Source: Debaryomyces hansenii CBS767
Lineage: Eukaryota; Ascomycota; Pichiomycetes; Serinales; Debaryomycetaceae
Assembly: GCF_000006445.2 (NCBI RefSeq)
Contig: NC_006045.2
Location: 558,001 to 622,000 of the forward strand
Direction of reading: 5' to 3'
DNA length: 64,000 nucleotides
The notes under the pieces were generated by a model. The model was not told the DNA's origin. It saw only the letters and a list, made by a program, of their open reading frames with translations, and did not search any database. Positions 8,699-18,783 of this stretch are shown here, piece by piece. The position numbers and the translations under genes are program-made. The first letter of the stretch is position 1; every line of letters starts with the position of its first letter.

Positions 8699-11137
8699 TT
8701 ATGTCCACACTTGTAATTGTTCGAAGAATTCAACACGTTTGCCCTCCGTGTTATCCAAGTTCTTAACTACAGAATGACGCAAATCATCAACCATTAATGG
8801 GTGTCCACATGTAACGAATGCAACTGATCCATTCGATTCGTCTATTTCTTGAAGAACCATCTCTTCCATTGATGGTCTACCTTCCTTGAAGGTAACATGC
8901 GACAATTCAGATTTCACGATTTCAATGATTCTGTTTTTGTCCACTGGCTCTTCGCTAGAACTATCTCCGCTGCTTGATTTATCTTTGTAAGAATCGGTGT
9001 CATCTACACTCTCAAATTTCTTCTCGACGGTAACGTCAAGATCAGAAGCAGTTTCATTTATGACAATCGGAATACGGTTGTTAAATTCGTCAACATGCGC
9101 TTCAAGTTCAGGTTTCGTGATATAAATAGTAGTATTGATTTTGGTAGTTTTCAATGCAACTAATTCCGCATAAAACCAATACAATGATCTATATTCCCTA
9201 ACAACCCAGACCAATTTCAATGACTGTTTGATATTAGACTTCGATCTGAAAGCTAAATCATGAATTTCGGAATAAATACCTGGAATACCATTACCACCTG
9301 CAACAAACACTGCAGAGTCATAATTTTTAGCAGCAGTGGATTCTCCATAAGGTCCTTCTAAAGAAACCCGGATTTTCGTAGTACGTCCAGGATGACTAGC
9401 TAAGTATTGATATAAACTGTGAGTTATACCTCCTTTGACCTTACAGTACAACACAATTTTGTTTTCTTCTTTAGAACAGGTATATGTGAACGGGTGTGAT
9501 TGCCAAAAGCATGAAGGTCTCATAAAATGAATGAAAGCATGTCCACCTGGTGAAGATTTCCAATATGATGGTTTTGGAACTATAACCTTCAACGTTTCGT
9601 CAGCTAATAATATCACTTCAGATTTAGGACAGCCGAAAGCAATTAATCTTCCAATTCTAACGACCCTATCAAATACCCATACTGCTACAGTAGCATAATA
9701 AAACCAGACGTATCCTAATCCATCAACGTGAATCCATGCACCTCCAATAAATAATGCAGCCATAATAATATGAATTATCAAAAATATTTCATACCAATTT
9801 CTTCTAAAGTATAGCATGCCTTGGAATGCGATAATACCACCGGCTACTGTTGCTATAGTTCCCCATACCATAAAGTTGCTTTGCATACGAGAGTAATATC
9901 TACCAGACATAAGGTAAGCTGCCGTATATGCAATAGAATGAATGAATACCAAAATGAAAACTACTCTTGCTACCCATCTATGGAATGCAATGAAGGTAGC
10001 AAAATCCCATCTGGTTAACCATTGCAAAAAGTTATTACGACCAGCAAATAAGATCAATAATGGCATGATAATTGTTGAAATAATCCCTGTTCTGTCTGCC
10101 ACAAGACGAAGTAGAGTTTGATGTTTATTATCGTTACGAGGGCCATTTTCAACGTATTTAATCTGAGCACTACATGCTGCGATAGTAAGAGCCGTGAAAC
10201 CAACAATGATTATAGTTTCAAGTCTCGTAGGCACTAAGAAGTCAAAGAATTTCAAAAAAGGCTTCTCGTTGGTTTTACTTTTGGTGCCTGTTGCTGGTAA
10301 CGTGATATATTTTCTCCATTTATTAGATACTGGGCCAGTAAACTTTTTTACCAAGCCAGGGAATAAATGCTTCGACCAGTTAGCAATGGCTGCAATCAAG
10401 AATACAAGAGCCCAATACCCTAAAATGCCGGATCCATAAAATAACGAAAAATAAGCATTACCTAAACTTTGTTTGTAAGATTCCTGGTACAAATTAACTG
10501 AGGTCGCATTTAACTTAATTGGAACATCCACAGGAACAGAGGCATTAAAATTTTTGATTTGGCTTGTTTCTTTGGCATTTAAAGTATAATTTTTATATGC
10601 TGCTTCAAATTGGTCAAAACTAATATTAATTTTGTATGCTTCACAATTTGAGCTTAATGTCTTGACATTGTTTTTGGACGCCTTGTTTGCTATATGATAA
10701 CAACCAGCAATAGTAGCTAAAGCGTTTGGATCTACGCAGAAACATGCACTGAAATATTCTGAACTTGAATCGCAAAATGTTGCAGTGGCTGAAACCAACT
10801 GAGAGCAAGCAGTGTAAGCTATTTGTGATAAGTTTGAAGTTGAATATGGCTTACCAGATTGGTTATGATGCCCACCTTTCTTGGATTTACCACCATGACC
10901 ACCTTGTGAACTACCACCATGGCCACTTTCTGAGCTACTACCGTGCGAGCTACCACCTGTGCTACTACTTTCCGAACTAATATTATATGTGCTACTAGCT
11001 TCTGCTCTACCTCCATGTTCTGAACTACTGACACCGCTCCCAATACTTCTCTCGCTCTCACCTCTACCTCCACCATGCGCACTAACATCCATCATGAGCA
11101 AAAGTAGCGACGTACAATATACTGAAAATAGCTTCAT
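8699..11137 (-). CDS. FRE-type ferric/cupric reductase with Gly/Ser/His-rich ectodomain (paralog B)
   Basis: 812 residues. A signal peptide (about 1-20) is followed by an unusual low-complexity segment (about 21-100) of Gly, Ser and His with repeated SSE, HGG and GHGGSS. The Cys-rich extracellular region (CSQLVSATATFCDSSS...CFCVDPNALATIAGCYH) and six-helix heme core follow, with histidines in FIAFHRW, VFIHSI, LIIHII and WIHV. HPFTYT (FAD), VAGGNGIPGIYSE (NADPH), a charged cytosolic insert and TCGHP complete it. It is closest to paralog C and shares a nearly identical 3' DNA tract with it. Family membership is certain. The His-rich head could bind metal, but that is inference. Confidence 0.9.
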   Translation of the reverse strand: MKLFSVYCTSLLLLMMDVSAHGGGRGESERSIGSGVSSSEHGGRAEASSTYNISSESSSTGGSSHGSSSESGHGGSSQGGHGGKSKKGGHHNQSGKPYSTSNLSQIAYTACSQLVSATATFCDSSSEYFSACFCVDPNALATIAGCYHIANKASKNNVKTLSSNCEAYKINISFDQFEAAYKNYTLNAKETSQIKNFNASVPVDVPIKLNATSVNLYQESYKQSLGNAYFSLFYGSGILGYWALVFLIAAIANWSKHLFPGLVKKFTGPVSNKWRKYITLPATGTKSKTNEKPFLKFFDFLVPTRLETIIIVGFTALTIAACSAQIKYVENGPRNDNKHQTLLRLVADRTGIISTIIMPLLILFAGRNNFLQWLTRWDFATFIAFHRWVARVVFILVFIHSIAYTAAYLMSGRYYSRMQSNFMVWGTIATVAGGIIAFQGMLYFRRNWYEIFLIIHIIMAALFIGGAWIHVDGLGYVWFYYATVAVWVFDRVVRIGRLIAFGCPKSEVILLADETLKVIVPKPSYWKSSPGGHAFIHFMRPSCFWQSHPFTYTCSKEENKIVLYCKVKGGITHSLYQYLASHPGRTTKIRVSLEGPYGESTAAKNYDSAVFVAGGNGIPGIYSEIHDLAFRSKSNIKQSLKLVWVVREYRSLYWFYAELVALKTTKINTTIYITKPELEAHVDEFNNRIPIVINETASDLDVTVEKKFESVDDTDSYKDKSSSGDSSSEEPVDKNRIIEIVKSELSHVTFKEGRPSMEEMVLQEIDESNGSVAFVTCGHPLMVDDLRHSVVKNLDNTEGKRVEFFEQLQVWT

Positions 11138-11980
11138 AATAATATTTTTAAGTCAAATGATAACCTGATCTACAACAAACTTCAGTAACCGAAGAATACA
11201 AGGAGAATATTCTACTTAAATAGTAATTTCCTAGATTGAAATTTTTCATCAGACCAATGATTCTAAACCCCAAGGTGTCATCTGAAACATTGTGCAGCTA
11301 GCTGTGACTATTACATAGTCACATATGTCCTATTAGATACATCAGCTCGGCATTTGAACCAATGAGCTGGAAAGTGTTGCTGAACTAATATCTATAATTT
11401 CTAGTTGCAGCTTCTATATAATATCGTGTTATGCAAATAGTGGGTTTTACATATGCAGTAACATTTTACAACACAAATATTGCATGTACCCGGTTATCAG
11501 ATTATGCTCCGTGAAATCTCTGCAAGCATTACCAAATCGTAAGGCTTGATAGTCTCGTTGCCAAGAGTTTGTCTTTCAGTCAAAATGCCTTACCTGCGTG
11601 GTGAATTCAGGCCAAGACTTGTACCATGATTTGGGCGTATGAAATGCCGTCAAATGCATATTTTGTACATTTTGGTTCCTTACTTTTGGACAGCTGCATT
11701 AAAAAGCTGTAGAGTTTCTGAAATGAAACAAATATACAATAAGATTAATCGGACATAGTACAAAACCTAAAGTCATCCTATCGGAAAACACCGGTTATTT
11801 TACGGAACGATAGTAAGTGCAGTTAATGCAAAAAAATATGATATCTAGATATTACATCGCTTTCAAATATGAAATAATAATAATATATATAAACATGTTA
11901 CTTAGATGTTATTTGACTTCTGAGCTACAGTTCAACCAAGATGAAGTTGGGGACTATTTATAAATAATGGCCAAAAAATA
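11138..11980. promoter_or_regulatory. FRE-B promoter and FRE-C 3' flank
   Basis: 843 bp between two minus-strand reductase genes. CCAAT occurs at 11254-11258 and 11359-11363. TCTATATAAT (11413-11422) and TTATCA (11494-11499; TGATAA on the gene strand) recur in the same order and spacing in the FRE-C promoter. No coding relic seen. Confidence 0.55.
11413..11499 (-). promoter_or_regulatory. Conserved FRE promoter block, copy B (GATA site plus TATA-like element)
   Basis: On the gene strand TGATAA (11499-11494) lies about 80 bp upstream of ATTATATAGA (11422-11413). The same pair occurs at 14464-14552 before FRE-C. WGATAA is the site class bound by fungal iron-responsive GATA repressors of the Sfu1 type. 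The factor is inferred. Confidence 0.45.
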
Positions 11981-14218
11981 TTAGGCCCAAACTTGTAATT
12001 GTTCGAAGAATTCAACACGTTTGCCCTCCGTGTTATCCAAGTTCTTAACCACAGAATGACGCAAATCATCAACCATTAATGGGTGTCCACAGGTAACGAA
12101 TGCAACTGATCCATTCGATTCGTCTATTTCTTGAAGAACCATCTCTTCCATTGATGGCCTACCTTCCTTGAAGGTGACATGCGACAATTCAGACTTCACG
12201 ATCTCAATAATTCTGTTCTTATCGACCGGATCTTCATCAGTACTATCTCCACTGATATCCTTTTCTTTCAAAGAATAACTATCCTCGATCTTTTCGTGTT
12301 TCTTTTCAACCGCTATATCGGCATCAGAATCAGATTCATTTGTGATAAGTGGGATACGATGGTTGAACTCCTCCACGTAAGCGTGAGATTCAGGCTTCGT
12401 GACGTAAATGGTAGTGTTGATTTTGGTGTTCTTCAATGCAAGTATTTCCTCATAAAACCAGTACAATGATCTGTACTCTCTGACAACCCAGACTAATTTC
12501 AATGATTGTTTGATGTTGGACTTCGATCTGACCGCTAAATCATGAATTTCGGAGTAGATACCTGGTATACCATTACCACCTGCAACAAATACTGCAGAGT
12601 CGTATCTTTTAGCTGCTGTTGGCTCTCCATATGGTCCCTCTAATGCAACACGAATCTGAGTAGTACGGCCAGGATGATTAGCAAGATATTGATATAACCC
12701 ATGCGTCACACCTCCTTTGACCTTACAATACAATACAATTTTGTCTTCTTCTTCGGAACTTGTGAACGTGAACGGATGCGATTGCCAGAAACATGAAGGT
12801 CTCATAAAATGAATGAAAGCATGTCCTCCCGGTACCGATTTCCAATATGATGGTTTTGGAACTACAACCTTTAACGTCTCATCAGCTAATAGTATCACTT
12901 CAGATTTAGGACAGCCAAACACTACTAATCTTCCAATTCTAACAACCCTATCAAATACCCATACTGCTACAGTAGCATAGTAAAACCAGACATACCCTAA
13001 TTCGTCAACATGAATCCATGCACCTCCAATGAATAATGCAGCCATAATGATATGAATTATCAAGAACATTTCATACCATTTTCTTCTTAAGAACAACATG
13101 CCTTGTACCATGATGACACCACCCGCAACTGTAGCCAAAGTTCCCCATATAAGATACGTCCTTATCATATGTACAGCATAACTGCCTCTTATACAGAAAG
13201 AAGTGGTAAAGCAAAAAGCATGAATAACTACCAAAATAAAAATAATTCTTGCTACCCATCTATGGAATGCAATGAAGGTTGCGAAATCCCATCTAGTCAA
13301 CCATTGTAAGAAGTTATTACGACCAGCAAATAAAATCAATAATGGCATATTAACTGATACCACAATCCCAGTTCTATCAGCAACATAACGGACTATAGCA
13401 AGACGTCTAGTTGCAAATAATGGGTCATTCTCAACGTATCTGATATTAGCACTGCAGCATGCAATAGTGACTGCAACAAAACCTATGAGAATTAAAGTCT
13501 CAAGTCTTGAAGGCACCAAGAAGTCGAAGACCTTCAAGAAGGGTTTCTCGTTGGTTTTATTTTTGCTAGCTGCTGCAGGTAACGTAACATGTTTTCTCCA
13601 TGTGTTTGATACTGGACCGGTAAACTTTCTCACCAATCCTGGGAATAATAGTTTTGTCCAGTTCACAATAATTGCAACCACAGATATAAGAGCCCAGTAT
13701 CCTAGAACACCAGATCCATAATATAATGAATTGTCATAATTTCCCAAAAATTGATCATAGGCTTCAACGTATAACTTTACTACTGTGGAATTTAACTTGA
13801 CAGGAATGTCAATGGGAATGGTTGCATTAAAATCCTTGATATCCTCCGAATCTTTAGCAAGAGAAGTATAATTATCATATGCTGCTTCAAATTGGTCAAA
13901 TGTAATGGAGAGTCCAGATATTTCACAGTTTTCACTTAACTTGCTAACAAACTCTGGTGACATCTTGTCAAGAATATGATAACATCCAGCAACCATAGCC
14001 AATGCATTTGGATCAATGCAGTAGCAAGTATAAGCATACGGCGAAGTTGGATCACAAAATGTAGCAGTGGCCGAGACAGCTCCAGAACATGATGAAGCTA
14101 TTCTTCCTGCTAAGCCATAATTTGTATAAGGTGCCCCTCTGTCCGCATCCACAGTTTTGATACCAACAATAAATAAAAATAACAGCAACAAGCTGTATTT
14201 TATTGACGAAAACTTCAT
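11981..14218 (-). CDS. FRE-type ferric/cupric reductase (paralog C)
   Basis: 745 residues with a clear signal peptide (about 1-25, ending near VDA), a Cys-rich ectodomain (CSGAVSATATFCDPTSPYAYTCYCIDPNALAMVAGCYH), a heme-binding membrane core (FIAFHRW, VVIHAF, LIIHII, WIHV), HPFTFT for FAD, VAGGNGIPGIYSE for NADPH and the C-terminal TCGHP and QLQVWA. It lacks the Gly/Ser/His-rich head of paralog B but is otherwise very similar. The last 170 bp of coding DNA are nearly identical between B and C. It likely supplies Fe(II) to high-affinity uptake. Its promoter shares a conserved block with paralog B. Confidence 0.92.
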   Translation of the reverse strand: MKFSSIKYSLLLLFLFIVGIKTVDADRGAPYTNYGLAGRIASSCSGAVSATATFCDPTSPYAYTCYCIDPNALAMVAGCYHILDKMSPEFVSKLSENCEISGLSITFDQFEAAYDNYTSLAKDSEDIKDFNATIPIDIPVKLNSTVVKLYVEAYDQFLGNYDNSLYYGSGVLGYWALISVVAIIVNWTKLLFPGLVRKFTGPVSNTWRKHVTLPAAASKNKTNEKPFLKVFDFLVPSRLETLILIGFVAVTIACCSANIRYVENDPLFATRRLAIVRYVADRTGIVVSVNMPLLILFAGRNNFLQWLTRWDFATFIAFHRWVARIIFILVVIHAFCFTTSFCIRGSYAVHMIRTYLIWGTLATVAGGVIMVQGMLFLRRKWYEMFLIIHIIMAALFIGGAWIHVDELGYVWFYYATVAVWVFDRVVRIGRLVVFGCPKSEVILLADETLKVVVPKPSYWKSVPGGHAFIHFMRPSCFWQSHPFTFTSSEEEDKIVLYCKVKGGVTHGLYQYLANHPGRTTQIRVALEGPYGEPTAAKRYDSAVFVAGGNGIPGIYSEIHDLAVRSKSNIKQSLKLVWVVREYRSLYWFYEEILALKNTKINTTIYVTKPESHAYVEEFNHRIPLITNESDSDADIAVEKKHEKIEDSYSLKEKDISGDSTDEDPVDKNRIIEIVKSELSHVTFKEGRPSMEEMVLQEIDESNGSVAFVTCGHPLMVDDLRHSVVKNLDNTEGKRVEFFEQLQVWA

Positions 14219-15172
14219 ATTAGAATATTTAAAGAAACATATACGAAGAAAAATATAGAAACGATGATATACTTAAATACTTCCATTAGTTGAAAAATTT
14301 CAACTGATAAAATAAATGTGTATCATTAACATATTTTTTGACATTTGTTGCAGGTAAGCCAGAAGCTGCAGGAAACTGCCTATTGATCACCCCAGGTTGT
14401 ATAGCCGATTGGCTGGTAAGTTCTAACGTACTGAAAATTAGGCAACAGTCTTAATTACGATTTTCTATATAATGTTGAACAATGCCGAAAATGGAAATTC
14501 TGTTCATGTGCATGTTTTTTTAACAATAGGCATTTGGCGTATCTAGTTATCTGATTGTGCCTTGCGCCAAATTTAAGGCAGCCAAATGAATTATACAGCA
14601 TTTGACTTGTAAAATTACCGATGCCAAGAATTGATTTGCTGTCATAACAATAGCTTAAAAATAAGTGATTCTGAAATACTAGTCATAAAATCTTCCAACG
14701 GTCGCTGTCAACTAGAGATATACTACCAAGGAGAAATTATTCTACCTGATTTCAGCAATAACAATTATAATACTGTTTAGAAATATGAAAAATATATTAT
14801 GTATAGTACAAGTCATAATTAGTTATAAATATACTTTCATTTAAAGTTATATTAAAAGATCCAATCAGATAACTTCTGATAAAAAAATATTTTTCGAATT
14901 CGTCCGACGCTGTTGTATATTGATCAAATGATAAAACTGATGAAAGCATTGTTTTATTCGGCTATGTAGACTCGACCGGATTTATTTACAGGCGGATATT
15001 AGAACATGGTAGAATCTGGAACCGATATATTCTAAACTAAGAACTACAAAATTTTATTCGACAGGAAGATACAGGTTTCCTGTAAGTATTGCATTGTCTA
15101 TGGCATGAAAAGGTTTTGTAATGTATCTCTTTGTCTAATATATTATATTGTGTTTTACGGGCAGATACTAAA
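14219..15172. other. FRE-C promoter and FTH1 3' flank
   Basis: 954 bp between minus-strand genes. Besides the conserved block noted above, the part from about 14740 to 15172 is AT-rich, and I see no gene, tRNA or repeat in it. Confidence 0.5.
14464..14552 (-). promoter_or_regulatory. Conserved FRE promoter block, copy C (GATA site plus TATA-like element)
   Basis: AGATAA on the gene strand (14552-14547) and ATTATATAGA (14473-14464) are spaced almost as in the FRE-B promoter, 83 against 81 bp. An inverted CCAAT box (ATTGG, 14408-14412) lies closer to the gene. Confidence 0.45.
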
Positions 15173-16456
15173 TTAGCTATTTAAGGGAGTCTTTGAATTT
15201 ACGGAATCAATACTTTCCCGGGGAATAGCTGAAGTATCAATCAGCGATACTGGAGCATAATGAGAGCTTGACCTTTTGGCAATTCTCTTCTTTTGCCAGG
15301 TTAATGGAATAACTGGTAAGCGACCATGTTTTTCTTCAAACAACAATGAAGCAAATACCAAAATTACCGTGATCCAATAAGCGTTGTAACTTATGACACT
15401 CCCATAAGTAGCACTATTGGTCCAACCTAACACTGCAGTAAGGACCATCCAAAGAGGACCGTCATCCTGTAGCTCGCCGTTACAACAGTTTACATGCCAT
15501 ATACTTTTGGATATATCATATGAGCCTGGTCTATGGCCCGTTTCACTCACATCAAATCCATCGCATAAATCGATAAATCTTTGCAATTCAAAATTCCATA
15601 CACCCTTAGAGAATAATCCCGCCGCAACTAAATATAAGAACCCAGTGGATGCGATCAAAAACCACTGCAAGGATAATGTGTTTCCCAGGCGGTAGAGTAA
15701 ACCACCGATTAGCAAACCAAGACTTAACGCTGTTACCAATGAATTAAAAATAGCCCAAATTGAAGTATTTTCGTTGATCCCAATACCTCCGATGAAAACT
15801 ATAGCCTCCATTCCTTCTCTTAGCGTGGTCACAAAGGGCAAAATAAACATGGCGTACTTTTCAGAAAAATTAGAAACCTTTCCTGATAATTCAGAATTAT
15901 CACTTGGTTGTCTCATTATATTCCCAATATAATTAGACTGGTTAATCAATGTTGACAACTTATTTTTCCATTTATCTTGCATTTTACTTACTCTCAATAT
16001 TTTTATACCCATTACTGATATAATGATACTAGCTAGTATGGAAAACGTGCCTTCCCAGTAATGCTCTGTTACTGACCAAAAATCTTTGCCTATTATGTAA
16101 AATATTGCCAAGATTATCGATCCAATTATTAAACAACACGTAACTCCTAATAACCCACCGATCCATATCTGGAGCCTCAAGTAATTGTATATCGACGAGT
16201 TGTCTACAGCAACGCTAGTATGCTGATCATCTGAGATCTCTGAATGACCGGTCTCGTGTAATACTTCTGATGTTTCATCACCATCAACAATATGATTCTT
16301 ATTCAACGTGTTATGGTTAGAATTTAAAAGATTATTGGAATTAAAACTCTGTTTAATGAATGCTAATAATACTGATATAATAATTGCCAGTTCTAGTGTT
16401 TCTCGCAACACAATAAGAAATACTTGTACCGAGAAGTAGTTGTCTAACGTCCTCAT
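15173..16456 (-). CDS. FTH1: Fth1-type iron permease (vacuolar iron exporter subunit)
   Basis: 427-residue multi-spanning iron permease of the Ftr1/Fth1 family. Its first helix holds RETLE (about 18-22) and a middle helix holds REGME (in TTLREGMEAIVFIGGIG). These Arg-Glu-x-x-Glu motifs carry iron. A long hydrophilic insert follows helix 1 (about 38-88). The segments SVTEHYWEGTFSILASIIIS, AAGLFSKGVWNFELQ, GSYDISKSIWHVNCCNGE and LGWTNSATYGSVISYNAYW match S. cerevisiae Fth1 better than Ftr1. Fth1 pairs with the oxidase Fet5 at the vacuole and releases stored iron after reduction, so the FRE genes next door fit. No multicopper oxidase is in the window. Plasma-membrane Ftr1 is the alternative. Confidence 0.88.
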   Translation of the reverse strand: MRTLDNYFSVQVFLIVLRETLELAIIISVLLAFIKQSFNSNNLLNSNHNTLNKNHIVDGDETSEVLHETGHSEISDDQHTSVAVDNSSIYNYLRLQIWIGGLLGVTCCLIIGSIILAIFYIIGKDFWSVTEHYWEGTFSILASIIISVMGIKILRVSKMQDKWKNKLSTLINQSNYIGNIMRQPSDNSELSGKVSNFSEKYAMFILPFVTTLREGMEAIVFIGGIGINENTSIWAIFNSLVTALSLGLLIGGLLYRLGNTLSLQWFLIASTGFLYLVAAGLFSKGVWNFELQRFIDLCDGFDVSETGHRPGSYDISKSIWHVNCCNGELQDDGPLWMVLTAVLGWTNSATYGSVISYNAYWITVILVFASLLFEEKHGRLPVIPLTWQKKRIAKRSSSHYAPVSLIDTSAIPRESIDSVNSKTPLNS

Positions 16457-16729
16457 CCCAGTCGGATTTTTTGATGACTTGTAATCAAATTTAATTAATA
16501 ATTTTTTATCCTTTTATATATATATATTTGAATTAGTAATTAATTAAGCCTTGTATGGCTTTGAATGATACATTGATCTATTTAAGGTTTTATCTGATTA
16601 ATCAGATTACTTTTCGCGACCAATAATCGCCGTATCTGGTTCCGAAATCGGCTCGTATTCTCATGAACATAATAATACTATTTATTGGTGATAGAATTCA
16701 TTTGCGTATGGGTTAAGGTGGGGGAGTAT

Positions 16730-18556
16730 TCAACTATATTTTGTTTCGAACTGCTTCTTCTCATGTTGTAGTTTCCTATTTTCGGGTGACCTTGTGAACG
16801 TATCCCAGTCTAGAAACGAATCTAACTGCTTACTATCCTTGACGTCTTCGTCAAAATCCGTTAAATCACTTTCATTCTGCTCGTCAGGAAGGAGTTTACG
16901 TTTCTTAAATTGGTCAGAAACATTTCTTGAAGATGACTGCGGATTCGGTTTGGGTCTTTGTTTCCTTGAGTTTGTCATGAATATACCAGCAGATGCCTTG
17001 GCATTTGGGCGATTTTTTTGATGAGTAGGATTAGATAAGGTACCACCGACATTTGATGCAGACGAATTAGACGAGATATTATTGGAATTTGTCGTAGAAG
17101 GCTTTCGAGATATATGACCTTCTCTTCTCGGAGACCTATCTCTCAAACTCTGGTACGAGGTTATCGGCTCACTTGATTCTTTTTGAGGAGCATTGGCGCC
17201 GGGCTTATCATCCCTTTTTTTAGGTATATATGTATCAGTATGCATTTGTTGAGGTACGTGTGCTTCTTGTTGATGTTGATTATAAAACTTTGGTTGTTTT
17301 GGTAATGCTAAAGGGAAGCTACCATTTCGGTTTCTAGGATAGTTATTTGAATTATTGTATTCACCTGGGCCTTTTGGAAAGTGTGCTTTGGGAATTTTGT
17401 TGGCTTCGTGAATATTATTCTTCTTTTCTCTTAGTAATTTAAACCTCTCTTTATCTATCTCATGACATTCTTCGAACTTTGGTAATTCTTGTGGTTTCAT
17501 TGGCAATGGTTCATTTTTGAAATAGTTATGATTCAATGCATCCAATGCATTGAATCTTTTATATGGATCAAGAGTTAACAAGCCAGATAACAAATTAATT
17601 CCATCAGGATTCATTAAAGGTGCAAATTTTGATTCTAAGCTTCTTTGGCACGTTAAACCAATATTTAAATCATGTTTATTTGGTAAACTTGTAGCTTCTG
17701 ACCAGCTTATAGAATTTGGAGGTCCAACCAAGTCGAATATAAGTTGCGCTTGATGTGAATCGGTCTTACCAACAAGTATTGGTTTCCGCGTAAATAATTC
17801 ACCAAAAACACACCCAATACCCCACATATCAACTGCAGTAGTATACCTTCTCTCTCCTAACAATAATTCCGGAGGCCTGTACCACCTCGTTACAACAAGC
17901 CCAGTATAAGCTCTCTCACCACCACCAGGTCCACTCATGAATTTTGGAGGGGACCCATGATATACTCTTGCCAAACCAAAATCAGCAATCTTTAATGTTC
18001 CATTACGGTCAATGAGAATATTTGCTGCCTTTATATCTCTGTGTAAAAACATTTGCTCATGAATGTACTGAATACCATGCAATAATTGTTCCATAAAACA
18101 TTTAATATGAGATACTTCAAGATTTATATTGGGATTCTCCAATAAGCCAACTAAATCAGAGCACATATAAGGAGAAACCGTGTAAAAACAACCACGCTGA
18201 TGAAGTATATCCTGGGGGTTTGAAATTTTCGGCTCTTCATATATCATATCTATTATTTTCAAAATATTCTTGTGATTTAATTTCTTCAAAATGGTAATTT
18301 CTCTCATAGCCGTTATTGGAAATCCCTCTTTTGCTGAATGGTTTATTAACTGTTTCAATGCAACTAGTTCCTTCGTTTTAATATTTCTGGCTTTTTGAAC
18401 TACCCCAAATGTCCCTTGGCCCAACTTTTGAATGATTTCATAATTACGCAATTTGCTCATATCACGAAACCTATTCATGGGTTGCAACTTAATCGAGCAA
18501 GATTTTGTTGATTGGTCATTCGGTATTACTGATTCACTAGGTTCAGGACACTCCAT
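16730..18556 (-). CDS. BUR1: Cyclin-dependent kinase Bur1 (CDK9-type, CRK1)
   Basis: Nuclear Ser/Thr kinase that with cyclin Bur2 phosphorylates Spt5 and the RNA polymerase II tail during elongation. 608 residues. Kinase domain from about 39 to 350: glycine loop GQGTFGVV (46-53), catalytic Lys 68, PITAMRE helix (80-86, the PSTAIRE equivalent), HRDIKAANIL (from 172), DFG (192-194), and VVTRWYRPPE with the activating Thr at 223. The C-terminal 230 residues are low-complexity and basic, rich in Asn, Ser, Pro and Lys, as in Bur1 orthologs. The PITAMRE sequence and the RDMSKLRNYEIIQKLGQGTF start point to CDK9/Bur1 over Ctk1. Confidence 0.92.
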   Translation of the reverse strand: MECPEPSESVIPNDQSTKSCSIKLQPMNRFRDMSKLRNYEIIQKLGQGTFGVVQKARNIKTKELVALKQLINHSAKEGFPITAMREITILKKLNHKNILKIIDMIYEEPKISNPQDILHQRGCFYTVSPYMCSDLVGLLENPNINLEVSHIKCFMEQLLHGIQYIHEQMFLHRDIKAANILIDRNGTLKIADFGLARVYHGSPPKFMSGPGGGERAYTGLVVTRWYRPPELLLGERRYTTAVDMWGIGCVFGELFTRKPILVGKTDSHQAQLIFDLVGPPNSISWSEATSLPNKHDLNIGLTCQRSLESKFAPLMNPDGINLLSGLLTLDPYKRFNALDALNHNYFKNEPLPMKPQELPKFEECHEIDKERFKLLREKKNNIHEANKIPKAHFPKGPGEYNNSNNYPRNRNGSFPLALPKQPKFYNQHQQEAHVPQQMHTDTYIPKKRDDKPGANAPQKESSEPITSYQSLRDRSPRREGHISRKPSTTNSNNISSNSSASNVGGTLSNPTHQKNRPNAKASAGIFMTNSRKQRPKPNPQSSSRNVSDQFKKRKLLPDEQNESDLTDFDEDVKDSKQLDSFLDWDTFTRSPENRKLQHEKKQFETKYS

Positions 18557-18783
18557 ACTTCCAACGATTATGCTCTGGAGATATTGCTAAGAATAATTGA
18601 ATTAGACAATTTAAGATGCTCTTTCATATTTGAACGATGCCACGACTGAGATTGCAAAAAAAAATTCAGGTTAAATGAATTACTATTATTATTAATATTG
18701 AAACATCTATATGAATGAATACTATATGACTAGTCTGAATAAAGAATTAAAAGCTTTTTAGTTACCAAAATATAATTATTAAT

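Noticed and set aside
14330..14420. tRNA-like GC-richer patch in the FRE-C promoter
   Set aside because: No B-box (GGTTCGANTCC) and no acceptor pairing could be found.
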